A stretch of 7,720 bases of DNA, taken from contig DVEE01000295.1 of the NCBI GenBank assembly GCA_015295885.1, positions 1 to 7,720 of the forward strand, read 5' to 3'. Position numbers and translations under genes: made by a program. The DNA is from Leptolyngbyaceae cyanobacterium M65_K2018_010 (GTDB lineage Bacteria; Cyanobacteriota; Cyanobacteriia; Phormidesmidales; Phormidesmidaceae). Below the pieces are notes generated by a model that ran no database searches, had not been told where the DNA came from, and worked only from the letters and a program-made list of their open reading frames with translations. This document shows, piece by piece, positions 1-4,471 of this stretch (position 1 is the first letter of the stretch; each line of letters starts with the position of its first letter).

Positions 1-16
1 AGACTTATTTATGCCT

Positions 17-568
17 TCAAGTACTAGCCTGGTTCGGATCGCCCGAGGCTTCCACAAACGAACGGTAAGCGTCTGCGGTGCCTATCTCCTGGCGGATCGC
101 CTCCAGCTTGGAAAGCGTTCCCTGCCGCAAGTTGACATACTCTCGATAGCTAGAAAACTCCCAATCTTCGGGATATTCTACCAATCTTGCCTTGACCGGA
201 TTCAGGTGAATGTAGCGGGTAAGGTGGAGCAGGTAAGAGTCGCTATCCACTTCAAGGGCGCGAAACCGGCCCTGAAACAGTGATCCGCATCGCCCATGAC
301 GGCGATTGATGGCCTTGGTGTAGGACAGGGAGAATGCCTGCATCCGTTCTGACAGGTAGGGTGATCGCAGACGAACCAGAAAATGGTAATGGTTCGGCAT
401 CAGGCAGTAGGCCAGCACATCGAGCGTATCCTCAACCAGGTACCGCCGGAACTGCCGCAGGAAATGCAGATAGTTCTCGCGTTCCAGGAAAATCCTTTGG
501 CGATCGTTGCCACGGTTGTAGAGATGGTAGTAGCACCCTGGCGCAAATTTGACTTGACGACGGGGCAT
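17..568 (-). CDS. REP-associated tyrosine transposase (RAYT, Y1/HUH family)
   Basis: This 183-residue protein belongs to the Y1 (IS200-like) nuclease superfamily, in the clade linked to REP palindromes. These enzymes cut single-stranded DNA at hairpins using an HUH metal site and one tyrosine. What is visible: an N-terminal segment of the type YYHLYNRGNDRQRIF (residues 13-27), the HUH motif in LMPNHYHFLV (56-65, H60 and H62), and a RYIHLNPVKA motif (118-127) whose Y119 is the likely nucleophile. A typical WEFSSYREY tail follows (136-144). The length fits the family and the frame is intact, so it may be active. The ATG is preceded by a purine-rich GGAGAGGGAGAGGG that can serve as ribosome binding site. 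No insertion-sequence ends flank it. Palindromes just upstream at 609-656 are candidate substrates. RAYTs are usually single-copy and not self-mobile; which role this one has is not visible. Confidence 0.87.
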   Translation of the reverse strand: MPRRQVKFAPGCYYHLYNRGNDRQRIFLERENYLHFLRQFRRYLVEDTLDVLAYCLMPNHYHFLVRLRSPYLSERMQAFSLSYTKAINRRHGRCGSLFQGRFRALEVDSDSYLLHLTRYIHLNPVKARLVEYPEDWEFSSYREYVNLRQGTLSKLEAIRQEIGTADAYRSFVEASGDPNQAST

Positions 569-582
569 CCCTCTCCCTCTCC
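569..582 (-). promoter_or_regulatory. Ribosome binding site of the RAYT gene
   Basis: On the minus strand the 14 bases directly before the ATG are all purines (GGAGAGGGAGAGGG). The GGAG core ends about ten bases from the start codon. This supports the ATG at 568 as the true start. Confidence 0.5.
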
Positions 583-608
583 AGAGCCTTCCGTGTCTAG
601 AGTTCCCC

Positions 609-656
609 AGAAACCAGGTTTCTTGAAGAAACTCGGTTTCTCTCGAAGGGTTCGAG
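609..656. repeat. Cluster of three 15-nt palindromes next to the RAYT gene
   Basis: Three 15-nt inverted repeats lie almost end to end. The first is AGAAACCAGGTTTCT (609-623, perfect 7-1-7). The second is AGAAACTCGGTTTCT (627-641, one mismatch). The third is CTCGAAGGGTTCGAG (642-656, 6-3-6). The first two start 18 bases apart. An alternative perfect 7-1-7 hairpin, GTTTCTT-G-AAGAAAC (618-632), bridges the first two, so the folds exclude each other. The cluster lies between the 3' end of proA and the 5' side of the transposase gene, both read leftward. Short palindromes of the AGAAACC/GGTTTCT kind are, from memory, dispersed in many cyanobacterial genomes. A link with the adjacent RAYT is inferred from position only. 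It could also help end or stabilise the proA transcript, but no T-run follows. Confidence 0.75.
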
Positions 657-686
657 GATGAAAGGGCGGGCGGGGGTGTCGGTCAT

Positions 687-2015
687 CTAACTGAAATCCC
701 GATGGGTAAAGGGTTTAGCCGCGGGGCCAGTGTAGGAGGTGGAAACATGGCCATCGCCCACCAGTTGGTACTTGTAAGTCACCAGCCCTTCCAACCCGAC
801 TGGGCCGCGGGGCGGCATTTTTTGGGTGCTGATGCCCACTTCGGCTCCAAAGCCGTAGCGGAAGCCATCGGCAAAGCGAGTAGAGCAGTTGTGGTACACC
901 CCTGCCGCATCCACCTGGCTCATAAACTGGGCGGCGGTTTCGCCATTTTCGGTGACGATCGCATCGGTATGGCGAGAGCCGTAGGTGTTGATGTGGGCGA
1001 TCGCAGCCTCCAGGGACTCAACCACTTTGACGGACAGAATCAGGTCGCTATACTCCGTGGCCCAATCCTCCTCGCTGGCCGGGGCCAGGTCAGGGAGGAT
1101 TTGCCGGCTTAGGGCATCGCCCCGCAGTTCTACCCCAGCCTGCTCTAGGGCGGCGGCCAGGGTGGGTAGCGCCTGGGCCGCGATAGCCTGGTGAATCAGC
1201 AGCGTTTCAATGGCGTTGCAGGCCGAGGGATAGGCGGTCTTGGCATCCACGGCAATGGCCGTAGCCTTGGCCAGGTCGGCGTCGCGATCGACGTAGAGGT
1301 GGCAGATGCCATCGGCATGGCCCAGCACGGGAATGCGGGTATGGTTCTGCACAAAGCGGACAAAGGCATTGGAGCCACGGGGAATAATCAGGTCGATGTA
1401 TTGATCCAGGGCTAGGAGGGCCTGGGTTTCTTCGCGGCTAGTGAGCAACTGCACCGCCGCCGGGTCAAACCCCGCCGCCGTTAGCCCCTGCTTAATTGCC
1501 GCCACCAGAGCCCGGCAGGACTGCACCGCCTCCTTGCCACCCTTGAGGATCACCCCATTCCCCGACTTCACCGCCAGGGAGGCGATTTGCATCACCGCAT
1601 CGGGGCGCGACTCAAAGATCACCCCCAAAACTCCCAGGGGGCAGGTGATGCGCTTGAGCATTAAGCCTTCATCCAACTCCCGGTGGATTTGCACCACCCC
1701 GACTGGATCGGGCAACTTGGCCACATCCCGCACCCCCGCGATCTCCCCCTGGAGTTTCACGGCATCCAACTTGAGGCGATCGTAAAGGGGTTTAGCGAGA
1801 CCATCCCGCTGGGCCGCTTCACGGTCGGCCTGGTTAGCGGCCACAATCTCAGCGGACTGCTGCTCCAGGGCTATTGCGATCGCCTCAATGGCCCGATTTT
1901 TCTCCGCGGTGGTGGCACTGGCTAAGACCTGAGCGGCCCGCCGGGTGGCTTGGGCGAGCTCTATCAAAGCGGGCGAGTCAACGGCATGGGGCTGGGCCAC
2001 AGGGGAAACAGTCAT
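687..2015 (-). CDS. proA: Gamma-glutamyl phosphate reductase (glutamate-5-semialdehyde dehydrogenase)
   Basis: ProA carries out the second step of proline synthesis: NADPH-dependent reduction of gamma-glutamyl phosphate, made by ProB, to glutamate-5-semialdehyde in the cytoplasm. The 442-residue product has the aldehyde dehydrogenase fold signatures of the family: CPLGVLGVIFESRPDA (125-140), KSGNGVILKGGKEA (150-163), IPRGSN (211-216), the catalytic cysteine C266 in TAYPSACNAIETLL (260-273), and the C-terminal block NCSTRFADGFRYGFGAEVGI (376-395). The length is slightly above the usual 415-435. The ATG at 2015 was chosen because family homology starts soon after it and a weak GGA lies eight bases upstream. 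The frame stays open to 2216, which would add 67 residues unlike ProA and overlap smtB. smtB lies upstream on the same strand, 169 bases away with no visible terminator, so read-through is possible. proB is not in the window, as is common in cyanobacteria. Confidence 0.96.
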   Translation of the reverse strand: MTVSPVAQPHAVDSPALIELAQATRRAAQVLASATTAEKNRAIEAIAIALEQQSAEIVAANQADREAAQRDGLAKPLYDRLKLDAVKLQGEIAGVRDVAKLPDPVGVVQIHRELDEGLMLKRITCPLGVLGVIFESRPDAVMQIASLAVKSGNGVILKGGKEAVQSCRALVAAIKQGLTAAGFDPAAVQLLTSREETQALLALDQYIDLIIPRGSNAFVRFVQNHTRIPVLGHADGICHLYVDRDADLAKATAIAVDAKTAYPSACNAIETLLIHQAIAAQALPTLAAALEQAGVELRGDALSRQILPDLAPASEEDWATEYSDLILSVKVVESLEAAIAHINTYGSRHTDAIVTENGETAAQFMSQVDAAGVYHNCSTRFADGFRYGFGAEVGISTQKMPPRGPVGLEGLVTYKYQLVGDGHVSTSYTGPAAKPFTHRDFS

Positions 2016-2184
2016 AGCAATCGTCCAGCAATGGTCAGGATCTACCAGTTTATCGCCAAGACGAGAACCCTTAGGGATTGCGGATTCAAGAAATGGCTCA
2101 ACGGCGTACTCCACCGCAGAGGCCCCGAGGCCGCAGCGTAATGGCTTGGTGCCGTTGGTGTCCTGGTGGTCAAAGGCCGCCCCA

Positions 2185-2565
2185 TCACTCCCCCTCTTCC
2201 TCCTCCAGGGGTTCATCCAGGTGCTCCGAGGCTTCTTGGTAGAGATTCAAGATATGGCGATCTTTCAGGCAGTAGAAGACATTACGCCCCCGCTTGCGGT
2301 AGCTGACCAGCCGCATGGTCCGCAAAATCCGCAACTGGTGGGAAACCGCGGACTCGCTCATTCCCACCACGGCGGCCAGTTCCCCCACTCGCCGCTCTCC
2401 CAGGGCCAGGGCCGAGAGAATGCGCCAGCGGTTCGGGTCGCCCAGCACCCCAAAGAACTCCGCCATTCGCTGGGCTTTGTCCAGGCTCAAGATTTCTCGC
2501 ACTGGAGCCCGATCCGCGCCAGAGAGGTTAGGTTCGTCTAGGGAGAGGGGAGCATCGGAGGTCAT
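2185..2565 (-). CDS. smtB: ArsR/SmtB-family zinc-responsive repressor
   Basis: This is a 126-residue winged-helix regulator closely resembling cyanobacterial SmtB, the dimeric repressor that leaves its operator when it binds zinc. Visible features are LGDPNRWRILSAL (41-53) and the helix-turn-helix VGELAAVVGMSESAVSHQLRILR (60-82) with the SESAVSHQLR recognition helix. Next come the wing RLVSYRKRGRNVFYCL (85-100) and the C-terminal alpha5 helix. In that helix the four zinc ligands of SmtB are all present: D102, H104, H115 and E118. The second (alpha3N) site of SmtB is absent. Its cysteine, in the ELCVGDL region, is replaced by arginine (R58-R59), and the N-terminus has no Cys or His. The protein ends in an acidic tail (EEEEGE). 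It is divergent from the metallothionein gene, and the intergenic region holds matching operators, so autoregulation is likely. The start lacks a clear Shine-Dalgarno sequence. Confidence 0.93.
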   Translation of the reverse strand: MTSDAPLSLDEPNLSGADRAPVREILSLDKAQRMAEFFGVLGDPNRWRILSALALGERRVGELAAVVGMSESAVSHQLRILRTMRLVSYRKRGRNVFYCLKDRHILNLYQEASEHLDEPLEEEEGE

Positions 2566-2628
2566 AACTGCGGGGCGCTGAATTCACCAACCCAACACCT
2601 CTGACAGCTACATTGCCGAGGTCAGGCG

Positions 2629-2657
2629 AATTTAACAAAGCAATAACCTTTGAACAA
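2629..2657 (-). promoter_or_regulatory. Candidate smtB promoter
   Basis: On the minus strand, TTGTTC (2657-2652) and TAAATT (2634-2629) are separated by exactly 17 bases. They match the -35 and -10 consensus at three and four of six positions. Transcription would begin near 2622, giving a leader of about 57 bases. The -35 box lies inside operator 1, so bound SmtB would block its own promoter. The call rests on spacing and position; the boxes are weak. Confidence 0.4.
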
Positions 2658-2664
2658 CTGTTCA
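2651..2664. promoter_or_regulatory. SmtB operator 1 (TGAACA-AC-TGTTCA)
   Basis: This is a perfect 6-2-6 inverted repeat matching the TGAACA/TGTTCA core recognised by SmtB and related zinc repressors. It covers the -35 region of both the smtA promoter (rightward) and the predicted smtB promoter (leftward). Confidence 0.85.
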
Positions 2665-2669
2665 TGGGT

Positions 2670-2675
2670 TATAGT
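2670..2675 (+). promoter_or_regulatory. smtA -10 box (TATAGT)
   Basis: TATAGT matches the -10 consensus at five of six positions and lies between the two operators. No good -35 box sits 16-18 bases upstream; the nearest candidates (TTTGAA at 2649, CTTTGA at 2648) lie at the edge of operator 1 with 15-16-base spacing. Transcription would begin near 2682, inside operator 2, giving a leader of about 50 bases. Confidence 0.55.
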
Positions 2676-2680
2676 AGAAG

Positions 2681-2698
2681 CATGAACGAATGTTCATG
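2681..2698. promoter_or_regulatory. SmtB operator 2 (CATGAACG-AA-TGTTCATG)
   Basis: This is an 8-2-8 inverted repeat with a single mismatch at the innermost pair (G against T). It carries the same TGAAC/GTTCA core as operator 1. The centres of the two operators are 32 bases apart, close to three helical turns, so both dimers would face the same side of the DNA. It covers the predicted smtA transcription start. Confidence 0.85.
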
Positions 2699-2721
2699 GA
2701 TTGAGTCCATTGTATCTCCCC

Positions 2722-2727
2722 AGGAGG
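2722..2727 (+). promoter_or_regulatory. smtA ribosome binding site (AGGAGG)
   Basis: A perfect AGGAGG lies five bases before the ATG at 2733. It fixes the start against earlier in-frame ATGs at 2661-2690, which lie within or beside the operators. It is by far the strongest Shine-Dalgarno sequence in the window. Confidence 0.9.
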
Positions 2728-2732
2728 CGGCT

Positions 2733-2903
2733 ATGACCACCGTGACCCAAATGAAATGTGCCTGTGAATCCTGCCTGTGTGTGGTCGATACCGATAAGGC
2801 GATCGCTAAGGATGGCCACTACTACTGCAGCGAAGCCTGCGCCAATGGCCACCCCGATGGCAGTGGCTGTGGCCACACCGGTTGCACCTGCCATAGCGCT
2901 TAG
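2733..2903 (+). CDS. smtA: Bacterial metallothionein
   Basis: This 56-residue protein is a cyanobacterial SmtA-type metallothionein that binds zinc (and cadmium) in a Zn4Cys9His2 cluster in the cytoplasm. All eleven expected ligands are present: C9, C11, C14, C16, C32, C36, H40, C46, H48, C51 and C53. They lie in the pattern CACESCLC (9-16), YYCSEACANGH (30-40) and GCGHTGCTC (45-53). One residue fewer than in the Synechococcus protein separates H40 from C46. The start is set by the AGGAGG box, and the length agrees with the family. The gene is divergent from smtB behind two SmtB-type operators and is therefore predicted to be induced by zinc. A HIP1 octamer lies within it at 2799-2806. No T-tailed terminator follows; an 11-bp inverted repeat at 2916-2983 may end or protect the transcript. 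Confidence 0.96.
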   Translation: MTTVTQMKCACESCLCVVDTDKAIAKDGHYYCSEACANGHPDGSGCGHTGCTCHSA

Positions 2904-2915
2904 GACGATAGAGGT

Positions 2916-2983
2916 TGCCAGGTTCTGGCTGGGGATGAGCCGCCGTGCTGAGTCAAGCGGCCCAAGCCTCTGAGAACCTGGCA
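2916..2983. repeat. 11-bp perfect inverted repeat downstream of smtA
   Basis: TGCCAGGTTCT (2916-2926) pairs perfectly with AGAACCTGGCA (2973-2983) across 46 bases. The interior can fold further, for example GCCGC (2939-2943) with GCGGC (2957-2961). It starts 13 bases after the smtA stop and could act as a transcript-stabilising or terminating structure, though no T-run follows. It could equally be an immobile small repeat element. Confidence 0.6.
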
Positions 2984-3004
2984 TGCGGCCCCGCCCGCTG
3001 GTAC

Positions 3005-3019
3005 AGAACCCTGGTTTCT
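3005..3019. repeat. Degenerate copy of the 15-nt palindrome
   Basis: AGAACCCTGGTTTCT matches the element at 609-623 at 13 of 15 positions and keeps its near-palindromic form. A poorer relative, AGAACCCCGGTTTGA, lies at 3131-3145. These suggest one dispersed repeat family on both sides of the proA-smt block. Confidence 0.45.
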
Positions 3020-3027
3020 AAGTCGCC

Positions 3028-3121
3028 GTTCATGGGAGATGGCATACAGTACTGATTGAGTAACCGGAGTTCTAACCATACGGTTCTGATGCTCTAGCCC
3101 TTGAGTCCATTGGGACGATAG
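3028..3121 (+). pseudogene. Possible remnant of a second smtA cassette (flanks only)
   Basis: TTGAGTCCATTG at 3101-3112 repeats exactly the smtA leader at 2701-2712. It is followed without a gap by GGACGATAG (3113-3121), which repeats exactly the bases at the smtA stop (2903-2911). Upstream, GTTCATGGG (3028-3036) matches the end of operator 1 (2660-2668), and GATTGAGT (3054-3061) matches 2698-2705. The order of the outer matches is the same as at smtA. The simplest reading is a decayed tandem copy whose ribosome binding site and coding sequence were deleted. No coding residue remains, and short chance matches cannot be excluded. Confidence 0.35.
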
Positions 3122-3252
3122 CTTGTCCTGAGAACCCCGGTTTGAAGTCCGTGGGCATCAATAAACCCTGTTGTGGGGTGTTGGCCTTAACACATCTTAG
3201 AAATAATGATGTCTATTGGCCTCGGGCTGGGGAAATCCCAGGTCGAGGGTGC

Positions 3253-3284
3253 AAAAAAACGGGCTGGAATGACCCAGCCCGTTT
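3253..3284 (-). terminator. Rho-independent terminator of the 3343-3753 gene
   Basis: AAACGGGCTGG (3257-3267) and CCAGCCCGTTT (3274-3284) form a perfect 11-bp stem with a six-base loop. Read on the minus strand it is followed by a run of seven T (complement of 3253-3259, partly within the stem). It lies 58 bases beyond the stop of the minus-strand gene. On the plus strand only three T follow, so it favours leftward transcripts. Confidence 0.88.
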
Positions 3285-3342
3285 CACTGCTACTAACGGA
3301 GAAACCCAACAGGCGCAAAGCCAATTTCCATCAACCCAGAAC

Positions 3343-3753
3343 CTAGCGGGCCGAGGAGATCTTCACCTCGGATTGGGCTGCCGCCGGTTCCCGGTTCATC
3401 AGTAGGTCGTCGCTGACCACCACCGATTCGGTTTGGGTGGTAAAGGTCAGGTCGGTTTCGGCCAAGATAGCGGCAGCGTCGGCCTGGCTGAGTTTGGCCA
3501 ACTGCCGGCGGCGATAGAGCATGGTGCCACCGGCTAGAAGGGTTGACATAGCAGCGAAGCTGCCAACGGCTTTAGCCAGAGCTTGGAAGTCAGGGGTATC
3601 CCCCGAAAAACCAACGGGGTTATCCAACCCAGTCGTGATCCCAGAAGTCACCGCTTTGTTGTGCATGCAGGCGGAGGTAGGAGTTGCTGCCGTGGCCAGG
3701 AGGGCCGCCGTCACAACGGAAGTGGCCAAACCAGAGATGAGTTTGAAGTTCAT
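3343..3753 (-). CDS. Small exported or membrane protein of unknown function
   Basis: I do not recognise this 136-residue protein. It begins with a typical signal peptide: MNFK, then a hydrophobic stretch to about residue 22, and a likely cleavage after ATPTSA (residue 28). A cysteine follows at C29, but the lipobox is poor (T at -3). A short polar segment (30-57) leads to a second hydrophobic helix at about 60-80 (ALAKAVGSFAAMSTLLAGGTMLY). That helix is followed by RRR at 81-83 and a 50-residue acidic and serine/threonine-rich tail, suggesting one membrane pass with the tail in the cytoplasm. The ATG was preferred over a TTG two codons earlier; neither has a Shine-Dalgarno sequence. It has its own terminator, and the upstream gap (124 bases) can hold a promoter. 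An inverted repeat, GTTAC-N5-GTAAC, lies at 3773-3787. The signal peptide and anchor make it a credible real gene. Confidence 0.75.
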   Translation of the reverse strand: MNFKLISGLATSVVTAALLATAATPTSACMHNKAVTSGITTGLDNPVGFSGDTPDFQALAKAVGSFAAMSTLLAGGTMLYRRRQLAKLSQADAAAILAETDLTFTTQTESVVVSDDLLMNREPAAAQSEVKISSAR

Positions 3754-3772
3754 AATCAAATTGAGAGCGAAC

Positions 3773-3787
3773 GTTACAACACGTAAC
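3773..3787. promoter_or_regulatory. Inverted repeat GTTAC-AACAC-GTAAC, possible operator
   Basis: A perfect 5-5-5 inverted repeat lies 20 bases upstream of the ATG of the small membrane protein gene. It does not fit the NtcA consensus (GTA-N8-TAC) on either strand. A regulatory role is inferred only from its position. Confidence 0.25.
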
Positions 3788-3877
3788 TATCCTTAAAGCA
3801 TCCCTCAGGTTTTGGCCGTGTCGGAGACTACAAAAGTTGACGAACAGGCTGAACCCCAACGCAACGGGATAGATGGA

Positions 3878-4099
3878 CTAGCGCAGTCCCAGCCAGGTGA
3901 CTAGACTTTGGCCGGTGATCAACTCAAAAAGCACCAGGGCCACAAAGCCCACCATAGCCGCCCGGCCATTCAGACGTTCGGCGTAGTCATTAAACCCCAC
4001 CTTGGGCCGTTCAAGGGTGGGAGTAATCGTTGGTTCGGTTTTGGCCATGGGGGACATTGCGGCAGACTGGATAATTGAGGGTACAGAGATCATGATCAC
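3878..4099 (-). CDS. High-light-inducible protein (HLIP / Scp, one-helix chlorophyll-binding protein)
   Basis: HLIPs are one-helix relatives of plant light-harvesting proteins. They sit in the thylakoid membrane, bind chlorophyll and carotenoid, and protect photosystem II and chlorophyll synthesis under stress. The 73-residue product has the diagnostic motif AERLNGRAAMVGF (40-52; E41, N44, R46 and M49 conserved). Its transmembrane helix runs from about A47 to L70, and the family ending TWLGLR is present. The stretch ERPKVGFNDY just before the helix is also typical. The start is uncertain. The GTG at 4099 has an AAGGAAA box eight bases upstream, while an ATG two codons later (4093) and others at 4057 and 4048 lack one. 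I see no clear HLR1 (RpaB) light-response box in the short divergent region to the HNH gene. It reads in the same direction as the small membrane protein downstream. Confidence 0.92.
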   Translation of the reverse strand: MIMISVPSIIQSAAMSPMAKTEPTITPTLERPKVGFNDYAERLNGRAAMVGFVALVLFELITGQSLVTWLGLR

Positions 4100-4197
4100 A
4101 GGCTAGGTTTCCTTTGCCCACCGCGACACCAGTGATTTTGGTGGGTTGCGAGACAATAGAGGAACCGGCTGTCCTGAATCCCTCACTACCATAGCCC

Positions 4198-4470
4198 ATG
4201 CCCTGTCAATTATGCGATCGCCCGGTGGCGGATCTGACCGACCATCACCTGGTGCCCCGACAATACTCTAAGCGCCGTCGCCAAGACCCAGGCCCTACGA
4301 TACAGCTATGTCCTCCCTGTCACAAACAAATCCACACCCTATTCGACAATGCCACCCTGGCCCGAGAGCTCAACACCTTGGAAAAACTGCAATGCCATCC
4401 CCAAATACAAGCCTTTGTGCGTTGGGTGCGCAAACAACGTCCCGATAAGCGGGTGAGGAGTTATCGCTAG
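4198..4470 (+). CDS. Small HNH-type zinc-binding protein (putative endonuclease)
   Basis: This 90-residue protein has the layout of a compact HNH nuclease domain: CQLC (C3, C6), DHHLVPRQ (15-22) with H16-H17, then LCPPCHKQIHTLF (37-49) with C38, C41, H42 and H46. The two Cys pairs would bind a structural zinc, and the histidines the catalytic metal. A ELNTLEKL helix and a basic C-terminus (VRKQRPDKRVRSYR) complete it. Proteins of this kind are common as stand-alone genes in cyanobacteria; their substrate is unknown to me, and no restriction or phage genes are near. The ATG has no Shine-Dalgarno sequence. The gene is divergent from the HLIP gene (98 bases between) and converges with the long repeat protein gene, with one base between the stop codons. 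Confidence 0.85.
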   Translation: MPCQLCDRPVADLTDHHLVPRQYSKRRRQDPGPTIQLCPPCHKQIHTLFDNATLARELNTLEKLQCHPQIQAFVRWVRKQRPDKRVRSYR

Positions 4471-4471
4471 C

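Larger units (their letters stand above)
2904..3342. other. 439-base region without a convincing gene
   Basis: No reading frame here has a ribosome binding site together with recognisable protein character. The region contains the 11-bp inverted repeat at 2916-2983, several AGAACC or GGTTCT motifs (2921, 2973, 3005, 3082, 3131, 3338), two 15-nt elements similar to the palindromes at 609-641 (3005-3019, 3131-3145), a possible relic of smtA flanking sequence (3028-3121), and a minus-strand terminator (3253-3284). It looks like an accumulation of repeat debris behind smtA. Confidence 0.6.

Noticed and set aside
609..641. CRISPR-like tandem repeat
   Set aside because: Only two related units with 3-base separation, no spacers and no cas genes.
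702..1925. Several plus-strand open frames inside proA
   Set aside because: They are antisense to an unmistakable proA, have arginine/proline- and glycine-rich shadow composition, and show no family features.
1945..2541. 198-codon plus-strand frame across proA start and smtB
   Set aside because: It is fully antisense to proA and smtB, which have clear family motifs; its sequence shows no domain.
2694..2984. 96-codon minus-strand frame opposite smtA
   Set aside because: It is the mirror of the cysteine-rich smtA, giving an alanine/glycine-rich product with no start signal.
3142..3405. 87-codon plus-strand frame in the gap after smtA
   Set aside because: No ribosome binding site; it runs through the terminator hairpin and into the opposite gene.
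3773..3793. NtcA site upstream of the small membrane protein gene
   Set aside because: GTA-N8-TAC is not met on either strand; only an inverted repeat remains.
4117..4145. CCCACC/GGTGGG inverted repeat between the HLIP and HNH genes
   Set aside because: Short arms with a 17-base loop; no match to the HLR1 light-response element.
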